From positions 1,318,089-1,382,088 of the forward strand of contig VZQC01008777.1 of assembly GCA_009823505.1 (NCBI GenBank): 64,000 nt of DNA, written 5' to 3'. Under the pieces are notes generated by a model. That model saw only the letters and a list, made by a program, of their open reading frames with translations. It searched no databases and was not told where the DNA came from. Shown piece after piece: positions 1 to 13,036 of the stretch (positions are counted from its first letter, which is position 1; the number at the start of each line of letters is the position of its first letter). This stretch comes from Rhizomys pruinosus (lineage: Eukaryota; Chordata; Mammalia; Rodentia; Spalacidae). The translations under genes were made by a program, and so were the position numbers.

Positions 1-590
1 GATCCTACTAATAGAAACACAAGCAATTAGATATATAGATATTTAAACAGTACTAATTGTTATGGTGTAGATTACTTTGGTATAGACACAGATGTTTGGA
101 ATGGTATGTATAATGCCATGAATTACGTTTTTTTCTGTAAATAGACAGGGTCTTACTGTGGCTTATAACATCTCCTAACCTGTAGAGGATGTAAGCTTGT
201 GGCAATCAGCCGATGTGTGGTCATCCTCCAAGGAGAAGAGCCAATGCCAATTAGATTTGGGGTATACAGGATATGGCTGCCTCTGCTGCACAGTATTTCC
301 AGGCAGGTGAGGTATAGCTGGTGCTATGGAGGAGTCTTTCTTGACTCAAGAGACCATATTTGCTTTATTGTTTAGTGGCCTTTGGTAACACTCTCTGGTA
401 TCCAGAGACCATCTGTACACTTGCATGTGTGGTCCTCAATACATCTTTCCCATGTTAAAGTCCGGTCTTTGGCAGCAGGGCCTATGTCCGCCTCTCTTCT
501 TGCAGGTATCCCAGTTTAGAGGCAAGGAGCCCTTACCTTTTGTGGGGGATTGGATCCCCTGGCCAACATCTCCTTGGTAGAATAATCCAT
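1..590 (-). repeat. Body of an L1-tailed repeat, minus strand (copy A)
   Basis: Matches 13611-14190 and, for its first part, 37680-37960. Landmarks shared by all are cgatcctactaatgaa, cttataacatctcctaacc and ccaattagatttggg. The L1-like 3' tail lies outside the window to the left. It is not recognisable as coding. Confidence 0.7.
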
Positions 591-679
591 TGCTAACACT
601 TTTAATTTTCTATATTTTCTCCAATGTTTTTTATTCTTCTTCAACATTAGAAAATATATACAGATCCATTTAAAGCAGT

Positions 680-680
<1 letters not shown>

Positions 681-717
<37 letters not shown>
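681..717. repeat. (CA)n microsatellite, copy A
   Basis: About 18 CA units; the copy B counterpart is shorter and interrupted. Confidence 0.95.
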
Positions 718-718
<1 letters not shown>

Positions 719-719
719 C

Positions 720-2700
720 CACCCAGCAAAACGAATCACCAACAGCATCATTGCATAGCACAACTAGTTGAACAAATATTCCTAGACTCTCCCTGGCTAG
801 CAGATATTCCTTATGTCCCTATGACCTCACATCTATGTTGTAGGGAATTAAATCTAGAAAATTACCCAGAAAAAAGTATTTCCAATGCAGTGAGTTGTAA
901 AAACAAAAGTTAGTACGTTTAAAATTCTACTTTGTCTTAAATGTATTTGGTGCATAACTGATTCTGGATATCTATCAAAATGTTCTAACTTAAAGCATTT
1001 ATTCAGTTCATATACTTATTCACTTCTTTCTTTAACAAGCACTGACTTTGATGAGAAAATAAAATAGGTACAGTTTATCTCTCTTTCACCAATTTCATAG
1101 AATAATTACAATCATGATCCAAAAGGTAACCAGTAGTCATATTAATAAAATTCTCTCCATTATAATCTTACTGATAGATTACCAGGAGATCTTTCTGAGA
1201 GAATTTGACCCAACAGGGACATTCACATATGACAGGGCAAATTAGATGACATTTGAAATATGAAAGGATTTAATTCTTTAAGGATGGGAATGTTAGAGAT
1301 TGAACAAGATGTTCCTAAGACAAGTACCTAAGCTGAGAAAATACCTTGTATAGAGTGGCAGGGTATTTAAGGAAATTTGAAAAATACACATGCCTTAAAA
1401 TGGGGCTAGAGCCAGAGGAAAGCCCATATGACACCTTAGAGTCCCAGATGGAGACTTAACTGTGTACAGAGATTACTTAGGAATGACTGAACAAGAAGGA
1501 GGTACATGATTAGGGGGCAGAGAACATTCTAGAAGTCAGGGTAAATGCCTGAGAAATACAAATGGGGGTTAAAAATACCCACTTGGAAAGGTAACATAGA
1601 TTTATTGGCTGGAAATAAAGTGAAGAGACAATAAATGTTGGTACACAAGACTGGGATGGGTCAGTACAAGCCAAAGTAAAGAGGACCAGGCTCATGGAGT
1701 AAGCAGTAGAGATGGTTTATTAAGAAATTTAAGGAGGGTTGTAGGAGCAAGCAGGTATTCTAAAATGAAGAGTTTAATCCAGCAGTCTTTCTGACTTTTT
1801 TATTATGACAAAACTGTTCTACAGTCTTCACAATGAAGACTATTTTCTGGTCAGTAGCTACTTGCAGGGGTAAACTTTAGAAATGTGCCTTCTATAGATC
1901 TATTTTTTTTTCATTTCACATAATTGTCATGCCTACCATTGCAGAAAGCAATGATATCGTCTGGATACAGTATACAATATCTGTGTGATGTTGATGGTGG
2001 TTTGTGTATGATCAGAAGATTGCAATGAGTAAAAGCTGTTAAAGAAAATAAAATCAGAGGGAGATTATTTAGGTGTCAGGAAAGGAGATGAAGCAGGGAA
2101 GAGTCAAGTCAGAGGAATCACAAGAGTGTGAAATAGAAATGTTTAACTTAATTTGGCTTGGGTTTAGAGGACATGAACTGAATTTCCAAGGAGAAAGACT
2201 TAGCTTTAATTCAGATTATTGATTGAAAAAATATATATCCAAAGAAACTTTATTTTCTCAAGGACTACTGGGGATTCTTTATATATTACTGATATTATTC
2301 TTGAAATCTTATTTAGTTGGGAAATAGTGTATTCAAGTGTAGCATTATGCAGTTCACAAAGAAATATAGAACTTATTATAAGTTCTAAGTTTTATAAATT
2401 GAACCTATTTCTATTTCTTTTTGCCCTTTATGTGTCATGAAAAGTTTGCAGTCTTTTCTATACTTGGTTATAAGTATCATCTATCTATTATTTTGTATAC
2501 CATTTATATTCACTTGTGAATTTATATGGTTGGTGCATTTGAATTTTATTTGTGTGTTAGGGTAAAGGAAAGATTTAATTTTAGCCAATCAAATCTGCCT
2601 CCCTGTGTTCAAACTTGGCTCTGTAGATAGCTCAGATCCCAGTGTGGAATGAGATGGCAAAGAAAGATCTACTGCTTTCTCTCCTCTCGTGTCTCTCACT
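720..2700. other. Gabrg2: Intron 6, no recognised gene or repeat
   Basis: AT-rich sequence upstream of exon 7. Short open frames here are chance. I see no conserved exon or family-level repeat. Confidence 0.6.
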
Positions 2701-2705
2701 GGCTT

Positions 2706-2892
2706 TTAAAGATTTATTAATTTTTATGAGTGTGAGTGGTTTGCCTTCCCGTATGTAAGTGCACCCATGTCATGCTATGCTGGTGGAGAACAAAAGAAGC
2801 ATCACATCCCTACAGCTGGAGTCACAGATAGCTGCTAGCCACCATGAATGTGCTGCCCAATGCCTAACAATGAGCCATCTCTTCAGCCCCTG
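2706..2892 (-). mobile_element. Old B2/B3-type tRNA-derived SINE (copy A)
   Basis: Reverse complement begins with a gggctgaagagatggctc-type head and runs into an A-rich tail near aaagatttatt. Copy B counterpart at 16372-16558. Confidence 0.75.
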
Positions 2893-4284
2893 GCACTGAC
2901 TTTTGGGGAGATAATGACATTCTTCCCACCAAACCCATTTAATTTAGACTCATTTGTAAAACCGTGCAGTCTTAGTCTATAATAACCAATTTAGTGCCTT
3001 TTGCTTCTTTTCAGATTAGTGATGAAAAATATATTTGATTCAAATAGAGAGCTAGAGAAAGGATTGTATCATAAAATACTATTTATTACTTCATATTTAA
3101 CTTGGGAGAATATGCTCTGTTTGACTATACATAAGTAGAGGAAGAATCATAAACGAATAGGTGAAGATAATTTGAAGCCTAGTTTTTCTTTTCACCATCA
3201 TAACAATTATTTAGGACATTAGGATATAACACATTCAAACCATTCAACCCAGTTCTTATACATATGAAACCCTCATTACTGAACTTGAAAGTAACCTATT
3301 TTATTAATTACTTCAGAGTCTCTGTAGAAATAAAGAATTCTCTTCCATGAAACTATGAAGATTTTTAAGAGAAGATAGTTTAATATATAAGAGGGTAAAA
3401 TACCTACTAGCTATTAAATTCCAGTGCTGTTATATGATTTTTTATCATGATAAACAGTAATTAGAGCCTATTTTTCACTGACATAAGTATTTGTATCCTC
3501 AAAAAGTCATACAAAGCTTATAAAAATAAGAAACAGGATGAATATTTATGTTTATCAGTTCAAATTACATGTCTCATGTGCTTCATTACATTCTGTGTCT
3601 CTCCTTAATATGTATGAGCTGTTATAACTGATTTGTTAAATGTTACGAACTTAAATATTATATAGTAGGATAAATCAATGGAATAGATAAATTTGAAGCG
3701 TCTGAAATAACTATCTTTGACTTGTTTGGCATTTTAACTTTTGGGGCTTGGGAATCACTGACGAGACACTTTAAGGGGATTTGATTTCACAGGCTTCTCA
3801 GCATAAGAGTTTTTAAGCATATAAAATGTGATATGGCCCTGGCGATAAGACAGACATCAGGCTGTGGCTGTGAAGCTACTTTGCTTTTTAAATGGCTTAT
3901 CCCCAAGTTTGAATCTATAATCCATTGGCAGAAAAGCTTTAGGATTTTCAGGCAAAGATGGAAGGTGCTCAGAAGCTAATACCTTATAATAGAGATGGAT
4001 AGATAAGTAGACTACAAGAGTTTAGACCCCAAACTAATGGGAAATGGAGAATCAAGTCCAGATAATATTCTTGTTAATGTTGGACAAAATTAAAATTCAC
4101 TTTTAAAGAGTCAAATAATTAATGTGAAAATGCAGGCAATCATTTCTTTGTATGATAAGAAAGAAGTTACTAGAATTGTAAAGCTTTACTAAAATTATTA
4201 CAATTTTTAAATTTCAGTTTAAAGACATGTTAAATGTGTAGAAAGCTCAAGGATATGAAAAGATGGGAGAAAAAGTACCCTTGG
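2893..4284. other. Gabrg2: Intron 6, no recognised feature
   Basis: AT-rich unique sequence that matches copy B (16560-17950) nearly base for base. No repeats or exons seen. Confidence 0.6.
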
Positions 4285-4425
4285 ATGCTATGCTTTTCTT
4301 TTTGAGACAAGACATCCCTATAGCAGCAGCAGGACTGGACTTCCTCTGTCAATCAGGCTGGTCTTTATCTCATAGATATTCACATGCTTTTGCATTCATG
4401 ATGCTGGGATTAAAGGAATGTTATT
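4285..4425 (-). mobile_element. Degenerate B1 SINE (copy A)
   Basis: Reads tttttgagacaag ... caggctggtc ... gctgggattaaagg, a diverged 7SL-derived B1 in reverse orientation. Copy B counterpart at 17955-18090. Confidence 0.75.
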
Positions 4426-4429
4426 TTTT

Positions 4430-5510
4430 AAGGAGAAAAACTCTCTTTTAATTTCTTGTATCTTTTATATATATGGTAAAAATGTTTGCATTTGTCCCAG
4501 GTAATTTGACCAAGGAAATGAAAAAGAAAAAGAAAAGTGGTGTCTATTATTTTTGAAATTAGGACAAAAGATGAGAATAAATGAAGTTATAAAATATTAT
4601 GACTTAAAATAGCTTTATAATCAGATAAATTAACACAGAGAGATACAGAATCAAAGAATTAGTTCAAAACTAGTTATCAGTAATGAAAAATTTTCCACCT
4701 TTCAGGTTGTGTGCATAATTGCTAAACAACTTAAACAACTTCTACACACTAGTATCTGTGTGGGTGCTGGTGTCAAATTGAGAGTCAAAGTTTGTAAAGG
4801 AACCAAACTGTAGCCATAAGAGTTATCCATAATCTTAATGAAGAGAATTGCTGAGTTAGACATGGAGATTTTGGGGGGAATTTTTTTCATTTCTCAAAAA
4901 TTTTCTAGGGAAAGGACTAATATTCCAGCAGCTTATATGTGTGTGGTATAAATCACAGGAGTGCCAAAGAGACCGATGGAGTCGTAACACCCTGCTGTCA
5001 GCCTCTGTGTGAGGCTTCTTATCTTATTGGAGTGTCTTATTTTCAGATCAGACTGAATGAGCATATGTGAAAAAAAATCAGGCACAAAGCCAAATAATTC
5101 AGGTGAAATGTATGATTGCAATTTAATTATGTATACATGTTAGAAAAAATACAATATCCCATTAATAGACAAATATTTGAAAACTAGCCCCATGATTTAA
5201 TCTCTCACTGTGATTAGAGATGTATTTGAAATTTAATTTTTCTAAGTGTATAGAAAGTGCAAATGTATACTCGGTGAGAAGTGACTCCATAATTCATCTT
5301 ATAGCTAAAAAAAAATTAAAATGCTTTATATTATTAGAATGGCATAACATGAGGTAGGTTTAAAAGCAATATGTGCATAATTGCTTTACGAATTGAGGAA
5401 CTTTAGATTGATTTACTGTATATTGTTCACATGGATATGTAAATGACTATATTTATTATATCTAATTCCTTGGAGTTTTTAGTAGCATATTCTCTGGTTT
5501 TCTTACATAA
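4430..5510. other. Gabrg2: Intron 6, no recognised feature
   Basis: AT-rich intron. The stretch at 5221-5300 is one of the places where copies A and B disagree heavily. Confidence 0.55.
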
Positions 5511-5511
5511 A

Positions 5512-5652
5512 TTATTTTGAGACAGGGTTTCCTACAGAAGCATAGATTGGGTTGGAATGTACACAGTTTAGGCTGCCAGCCTGGCCTTGAACTCATGGGA
5601 GTCCTCCTACCTCATTCTTGGATTATAGGCATGTGCCATAATATCCAGATCA
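5512..5652 (-). mobile_element. B1 SINE (copy A)
   Basis: gagacagggtttcc ... ctggccttgaactcatggg ... attataggcatgtgcc: reverse-orientation B1. Copy B counterpart at 19200-19340. Confidence 0.85.
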
Positions 5653-6744
5653 TAAACTCATTTTTAAAAAATAACACCAAATTATTGTAATAACCTTATA
5701 AATACAAAAAAACCCACTTAGCTAACTAGATTAAGGTAACCACTTAAACACACACTTTCTGATTCCCAGAGTATGCATTTAAATGAATATTTTAGTAGTT
5801 AGAATGGCCATTCTGAAGATATTGAGATACGTGTAGGGTTTTACGCTTTCAGTATCAATCACATTTTTATTCACTCATCTACCACACAAAAGAACAAAAC
5901 TATGGTAGAGTTGAAACTACAAGAAAAGAAGAGCTTAATATCCTCTTTCATGATACCTGTGTTTTTTACCTGCATTCTGTTCTTATTTGTCATTTAATAT
6001 TACCAATTATCGGTCTCATTCTAAATGCTATACTAAATCCACACACATTTAATAAAATACTTTATAATATACTTATTGGACTTATAATTGATTTAAATTT
6101 CATAAACGAGCCCATTAATTTGTTCCTTTTTCCAAGAAATATAACTGAATACCAATTTCCACCAAAGCAGCCTACTACCTACTGACCACGTGATGGTGAG
6201 GGCCCACAGGAACTGTTCTTGGATTCATGGCGGTGAGATCCAATAGGACAGATATAAAGATCAACACACAAAAGTTTGATATTTTCAATTTGAAGTAATT
6301 AATGTGAAACTGATAAATGGTTCAGTTGAAGCTTGAGAGAATGTCTTATGATGGGAAATAGCTATAAAATGTGAGTAAAATACTCTTATGCATTTGAAGC
6401 ATCAAGATATGTTCAAGTGGTCTACATAGTTAGAATAGGAGAAAATCGTTATAAAACGTGGAATATATTACAGACAGCATAGGCTTAGTTCATTAATTAA
6501 TTCTCTACCCATACCAAATAAAACATTATATATTGTTGTATAGTATGAGTATAAGACATGATCAAGAATCATCAGAACGAAGTATGTGATTAAGATTCTC
6601 AAAAGTACCTTATCCTTTGGTATTGCCATTGATACTAGAAATTTAGGACTTAGTTTAGGCTGGCTGTGGCATTTAGATTCCTGTTTATGTTTTTAACCAA
6701 AGTGTTAGAAATGAGTTTTCGACTTAGCTCGCCTGTGAAATTCT

Positions 6745-6746
<2 letters not shown>
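5653..6746. other. Gabrg2: Intron 6 adjacent to exon 7, no recognised feature
   Basis: Unique AT-rich sequence matching 19345-20430 in copy B with no visible difference. Confidence 0.55.

Positions 6747-6794
<48 letters not shown>
6747..6794. repeat. (GT)n microsatellite upstream of exon 7, copy A
   Basis: About 24 GT units, 84 nt before exon 7. The copy B version (20433-20484) is broken up by extra T and G bases, as expected of read errors. Confidence 0.95.
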
Positions 6795-6797
<3 letters not shown>

Positions 6798-6798
6798 A

Positions 6799-7074
<276 letters not shown>

Positions 7075-7154
7075 TAATACAATCAAGTTTTAGTTTCCTA
7101 TGTAAATTTCTCTGAATTCATTCATCAATTAAGTGGAAATTTACTTTTTATGAG

Positions 7155-7563
7155 TGTGCTGGATAACTTTAGTGTCAACTTGACACACGTGGGTTGAGGG
7201 AGCCTCAATTGGGGAATTGGCTGCATTGGATTGGCCTGTGGCCACATCTGTGGAGTATTGTCTTGATTGTCAAGCAGTGTGGGAGGGCCCAGCCCACAAT
7301 GAGTGGTGCCACCCTGGGCAAGTTATTGTGTACTGTATAAGAAAGCCGGCTGGGCATGGGCCAGGGGAGCAAGCCAATGAACAGCATTCCTCCATGGCCT
7401 GTGCTTTAGCTCCTGCCTCCAGGTTCCTTCCCTGAGGTCCTGCCTTGGGCTCCCTAAGTGATGATCTGTGACCCAGGAGATGTAAGCTGAATAAACCCTT
7501 TCCTCCCCAAGTTGGCGTCAGTCAGAGTGTTTTGTCACAGTGATGGAAGACAAACTAGAACAA
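7155..7563 (+). mobile_element. Rodent interspersed repeat (URR1-like, family uncertain), copy A
   Basis: Contains tagtgtcaacttgacac near the start, gggagggcccagcccac in the middle and ataaaccctttcctcccc near the end, a combination common in muroid genomes. I think it is the URR1 hAT-Charlie type but cannot confirm the name. Copy B counterpart at 20841-21246. Confidence 0.6.
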
Positions 7564-7565
7564 TG

Positions 7566-8340
7566 AGTTTTTAAAAGTATTTTTATTTTTTTAATATGAA
7601 TAATTATCTTCCACCCATATATGGTAATTACAATGTGTGAATGCAAGTGGTAGGTCAATTCTAGAGCCCATTAAGAGATTCACATTATAATAGCACAGTT
7701 GCTTTCAGATACAATGAAATATGGTAATAAAGTTGCTCAGTTTGCCTGCCAACTGGGGATTTGTTGTTACCATCTACAAATGAGGGAAACCATTCACCTT
7801 TTTATTTTCTGGGACTGTATTACTTCACTTAGCATAATGGCTTTGAACTCCATCCATTTACCTGCAAATTTCATGATGTCATCTTTCTTTACCACTGCAT
7901 AGAACTCCATTGTGTAGATGCACCACATTTTTGTTATCCAGTCATCAGTTGAGGGGCATTTGGGTCGGTTCCAGCTCTTTGCTATTGTGAACAGAGTTGC
8001 AATAAACATGGCTGTACATGTATCTCTGTGGTAGGATGAGTCTATACCCAGGAGTGGTATGGCTGGGTCAGGTGGTAGTCTCATTTTGAGTCTTTTAAGG
8101 GTTCTCCACACTGCTTTCCACAGTAGTTGTACAAATTTACATTCCCACCAGCAGTGAATACATTCCCACCAGCAGTGGATGAGTGTTCCCCTTTCCCCAC
8201 AACCTCTCCAGCAGTTGGTGTCTTTTGTTTTCTTGATCTTGGCTAGTCTTGTTGGAGTGAGATGTTACCTTAGTGTGGTTTTAATTTGCATTTTCTTAAC
8301 TATTAATGATGTTAAACACTTTTAAAGATGTTTCTCAGCC
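7566..8340 (-). mobile_element. L1 3' end (ORF2 C-terminus and 3' UTR), antisense, copy A
   Basis: Reverse strand reads the L1 ORF2 C-terminal region (IYTMEFYAVVKKDDIMKF and neighbouring residues), a stop, a short 3' UTR and an A-rich end at 7566-7600. The frame is broken. Matches 21247-22020, including an odd small duplication (cattcccaccagcagtg twice) shared by both copies. Confidence 0.9.
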
Positions 8341-8896
8341 ATCTTTACTTTCTTACTGGTGAAGTCTCTGTTCATCTCTTCACTCCATCTTTTGACTGGG
8401 TCATTTGTTTTCTTACTTTTTTGCTTTTTAAATAGCTTATATATTCTGGATGTTATGCTCTGTCAGATGTATCAGTGGTGAAGGTTTCCTCCCACTCTGT
8501 GTGTTTTTCTTCACTTCCTTGATTGTTTCTTTGGCTGTACAAACGCTTTTGAGTTTGATTAGGTCCCACTTGTCAGCTGCTGTCCTTATTTCCTGTGCAT
8601 CTACTGTTTGATTTAGAAAGTCTTTTCCTATGCTTATGTATTGTAGGTTGTTGCCAACTTTTTCTTCTATCACCTTCCAGGTTTCAGGCTTCCCATTGAG
8701 ATCTTTGATCAACTTGGAGTTTATTTTTGTACAGGGTGAGAGGTAGGGGTTTAATTTTGTTCTTCCACAAATGGCGATCTAATTTTGCCAGCACCATTTG
8801 CTGAAGATGCTATCCTTCCTCCATTAGGATTTTTTGCCCCTTTGTCAAACATGAGGCGGCTGAAATTGTATGAGCTCAAGTTTGGATCTTCAATTG
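8341..8896 (-). mobile_element. L1 ORF2 piece that diverges from copy B
   Basis: L1 ORF2 continues on the minus strand, but from about 8390 identity with copy B (22258-22748) drops to what looks like ordinary divergence between two L1 copies, and copy B's B1 insertion is absent. It ends abruptly in a C-rich patch at 8897. Confidence 0.8.
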
Positions 8897-8965
8897 CCTG
8901 CCCCCCCCCCTTCCCCCCGGTTGGGCGCCCCTCGCGCTGCCTCCTTCGGCGTCCACCCCCCGCAA
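8897..8965. other. C-rich patch, likely low-quality join
   Basis: Runs of C with CpG-rich sequence unlike anything around it, lying exactly where the L1 breaks off. Probably sequencing noise or an assembly junction rather than a biological CpG feature. Confidence 0.55.
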
Positions 8966-8999
8966 AGGCCAGCTCATTTTGTTATTATAAGATCACTAT

Positions 9000-9186
9000 T
9001 CATTTTTATTTTATGCGTATAAATGAAATGCCTGCATGTATGTAAACAAACACCCATGTCCTGCAATGCAACAGAGATCAGAAAAGGGCACTGGATCCCC
9101 TGGGACTGGAGTTAAGATGGTGTTAACCCAATGGTTTCTGTGAACTGATTCCAAATCCTCTGCTGAACCATCTTTCCAACACTCCC
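9000..9186 (-). mobile_element. Degenerate B2/B3-type SINE
   Basis: atgcctgcatgtatgta ... ggatcccctgggactggag ... tctgctgaaccatctttcc, a reverse-orientation tRNA-derived SINE. Confidence 0.7.
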
Positions 9187-9305
9187 GGAAAGCCAAGTGT
9201 TTAAACCTATGATTTTACACAGTATCCCTAAAAGTGATTTGACGTCTTTGGGAACATTTTGTTATTTGACCTTTTGTACCAATTGCCTGTACTTGGCTGA
9301 AGTCG

Positions 9306-9330
9306 TTTTTTTTTTTTTTTTTTTTTTTTT
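9306..9330. repeat. Poly-T tract
   Basis: 25 consecutive T; no clear SINE attached. Confidence 0.9.
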
Positions 9331-9575
9331 CTCCCCTGCTTTCATCAGTCCTTTTAAAAAAGTTTGATATTCTGGTAACATTAGGTTCTTCAACCACTTT
9401 GTGAACGCTTTTCTTAAAAATTAATAAAAAGAAAGAAAAAAAAAAGATTCCAGAAAGACTAACTAAGCTCAATGGAGGGCCTGGCTAATGAGGAAGTGAG
9501 CAGGGAATAAGGTGGCACAAGGGACTCTAGTCAAAGGAAATTACAGAAGGTGATAAACTCTGGGGGTGGGTGTGA

Positions 9576-9975
9576 AGTTTGGTGTCACGTGACAATCTGA
9601 CTCCTGCCCTAATATTGCACTGCACAATTCTGTCTCCGCAACCTCCCCCCTTCAATAAAAAATTGCTAACTATACAATTCCCTCCGCCATTTTCTCGTAT
9701 CTCCTCCCTTTCCCTACCAATGTTCTATATCTCTAATCTCTCTCTCTCTCATCTCTCTCTCTCTCTCTCTACTTCCCTGGCGCTTTTGCCTCCTACCCCT
9801 CCGGTTCCCACTGGCCCCGTATTTCCCCGCTTCCCATGCCCGCCGGCCCCCGATCCGCCACCTGCCTTCTGCTTCTTTCTCCCGCCCCGTTTTTTTGGGT
9901 TCCCCTCCTTCGCTTTCCTGGCTTTCCCGTGTTTCACTGCGTCATTCAATTGGTTCTTCCCTTTTTGTGCATGAT
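9576..9975. other. (CT)n tract and C-rich low-quality stretch
   Basis: An interrupted CT microsatellite (9738-9770) followed by about 195 nt of C/T-rich, CpG-containing sequence. Open frames on both strands here reflect base composition. Probably noisy read sequence around a microsatellite. Confidence 0.5.
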
Positions 9976-12405
9976 CTAAGTTTCCTTCTCCCTTGGCTGC
10001 TGAATCATTCCAGGCTCCACGGCCATGGCTCTTCAGTACCAACTCCAGGCCTGGCGAGTTTTGGCAAAGTCCAGTGCCGTTGCTTTGTCCAGATGTCTGG
10101 TATCCAGATAGGAATAGATCCAGACCTTTAGCGCAGTCTCTTCATATTAATCTGTGGTTTCACCCAGACAGTATCTCAGATGGAATATAGAGACCAGAAG
10201 CTACTACATCCACTCAGGAAGGAAACACCTAAGTAGCCAAATTCCTCTATTTCACTAATTTATAGCACAAGGTAGAAAAAGAAGAAATCAAGGCCCCTCC
10301 TAGTCAGCTAAAATAATCTCCTGGTATTGTATACTGGCTCCTGACCATTCTGAGGCAAGACTTTAATAAAAAGTGATGGATGCCAAGCAGCTTTCCAGGA
10401 GAACATCTGTGCTAGAGTAAATGGACCAAGTGGCTGTCTGTGGCCGAAGATGCCTTCCATTAAGGGCTGTGGGTCGGTGCTACTTTCCACTAATTTTCTC
10501 TATCCAATGCAATCGTGTTATCTCTATGGCAGCTCTCATTGATATATTTACCTCTTCTTTGTGGTTCTGGAATTACCACACTGCAAATTAATCATCGTGA
10601 CTAATTTGACAGAGCATAGACTACTTCTGGTACCACTTACTTAGCTGTAAAGGTTGCAAAGATTTAATGACTGTACTATTTCTCAGATCCCCACAGAAGT
10701 TCACTGACACCTCTTTAGATTCAATGTCCTTTATTAACATCTAATTTTCATTGAAAAGTAAACCATAGTATCTTCCTCTGTACTTCGTAAAATAATTTCT
10801 GTTTACTGTTAGTGGTAAAAGCTGAAAATAAATTCAAATTTATATAATTTCTCCTAAAATAGAACTTCTGGAAGAGGTGAATTAGGTGATTCCTTGATGC
10901 CACATACTATTCTAAACCGAGAGTAACTACATATTACAGATTATTTTATGACCCTGATACTAAACCATATTGATCTGAAATTTGTCTGCAGTTCAGAATC
11001 AGATCCCCCAGTTATATTAAGGTGAGGATGTATTTAATGGTATTCATGGATACATTCATATTAATATAAACAAGAACAGGTTGATTTTCTATTATCCCTG
11101 GAAATTCCTAGTAGCCATTTAACAATGATTAAAAAATGTTTGCTACTCAACAGGATGCTTGCCTTCTAATATCATAGAAGTTATTGTGTAAAATAATTGT
11201 CCTCAGAAACCCATACCTTACCTAGAGTTGTTCTTGAAAGATGACAGAATAATTCCTCTGCCATCCACAGAAGTGATCTTTACAACATTCATGACAACAG
11301 AATATGTATCCTCATTTCTCAGTGAACATTTAAGTTATTTAGTCAAGCCCAAGTACTATGTTATCCCTTCTTCTTGTGACCATTGTTGCCTGTGCTTGGA
11401 GCTTGGGACTAGATTTGTTACTGGGAACTCCTCTGAACTTATTAAAACATATTTTAATATCTAGTCAGGTGTTTGCAGGAGTTAGAGTTAATTATTCTGG
11501 GAAATTGCCTTTCCTTCTGATGTAGCAAAGTGGTGAAGATATTCATTTGTATCTATAATTTCAAATATATGAGACAGAGTTATTTTATTTAACTAGATTC
11601 TGAGGTTTAGCTGTATTTCTGGAATTTGATGGCAGGCTCAGAATAATGAATTGTAATACTTAAGTCTGCAGTGGGTTAGGCATCTGTGGAGTGTTTTTTA
11701 GACAGTAAAAAGTGCCTAAATGGTGAATAGGCTTTAGAACTGCAACATTCCACACTCTTCCCATATCACTGAAGTTCTAATCAGGTGATCAGTTTTGCAG
11801 GGGGTTCAGATTCAAGATGCAGTTTTCTTGCTGGCGATTTATTCACATTTCCAAAGGGAAAACTACTGTTGTTGACTTAGATAGGCTGGCATTACTGCCT
11901 AGTCCCCATCTACCTTAAGGTATAGTGTGTATGATGGAAGGTTTCAATAGTAAAAGGGAAGGCTATTTGTTGTTTGGTGGTTGGGAAATTAGAGACTTGT
12001 AAGGATTTGTGTTTGGGAAGAGCAGTCCTTGCTTTTCCATGGGAACTGTTTTAATTATGCCAATCCTTTGCCCTTTCAGGGACCTTAGTTATTACTCTTC
12101 AAGGGTGGGCATAGATAACCCGGAGTTCCTCCTCCTTCCAAATGCTGTTCGTTATTAATATTTAATTGCATTCGCCTATGGTTATTTGTTACTGTTAAAG
12201 TTTTATTTTAATGATGATGTATCAAGATTACCGACCTCATTTCCTAATAACTACTATTAATGAACCTTTCATTATTTTCTATGAAGTAAATACCATATAT
12301 GTGTGAAATCTTTTTATGCTTTCAACAACCGCATTACTGTACTTATTTTACAAATAATGGTATTGGGCTTAAGGGAATTTAAGAAGAATAGATATTTCAT
12401 TTCAC
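9976..12405. other. Gabrg2: Apparently single-copy intron
   Basis: No repeats or exons recognised. This sequence lies between the two duplicate copies and is not seen elsewhere in the window. Confidence 0.5.
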
Positions 12406-12530
12406 CTCGTTTACCATGCGGCGTCTGCCCTTATCGTCGCCAGCCCCCCCCCCCCCCGTCCCTCCCCTCCTCTCACAGTCAGTGCTTGTTACCGACCGCC
12501 GTGCATCCGTAAGAAGCTACCGGAATAAAT
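12406..12530. other. C-rich low-quality patch
   Basis: A 14-C run amid CpG-rich sequence in an AT-rich region; same character as 8897-8965. Confidence 0.5.
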
Positions 12531-13036
12531 GCTTTAGGTTAGAACATTTTGATAGATATCCAGAGTCAGTTATGCACCAAATATATTTAAGACCAAGTAG
12601 AGTTCAAGGATCCATCTTTTTGACACTTGAAATTTGACTGCTTACAGGTCAGGACTGTCTTCTTCTCTGGAGAGTTGCCAATGACAGAATATAGCTGTCT
12701 CACTCGGGAGATTAAGACAACCCTAGCCCATTTTAGAAGAAATGAATGAGGCCTCCTAGGCTCTTCTAACTGGGTTTAAGCAAATTCATGTCAGGCTTTT
12801 TCTTCTTCTCTTTCTGGTTTCTTCATATTTTTTTTTTTCTGTTAGTCCAAACCCCAATAAATCACATCAAATGTTGGACAGAGCTCTTCCTGGGAGAATC
12901 GTGATTGAAAAGTATCTATGCTTCCACTGTAGTTCTATACTCTTACCTTCACAGAGAGTGGTGAATGGAAGTCTTTAAAGGCATCCAGGACACTGAAAAA
13001 ATTACATAATTAAACTAATTTAGTTATTCATTGTAT

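Noticed and set aside
8141..8190. Short tandem repeat cattcccaccagcagtg as a CRISPR-like or regulatory repeat
   Set aside because: Only two units within L1 ORF2, shared with copy B; a small slip in the L1.
9579..10042. Proline-rich and glycine/lysine-rich open frames on opposite strands, up to 131 codons
   Set aside because: They follow from the CT tract and C-rich noisy sequence; no domain, no splice context, no family resemblance.
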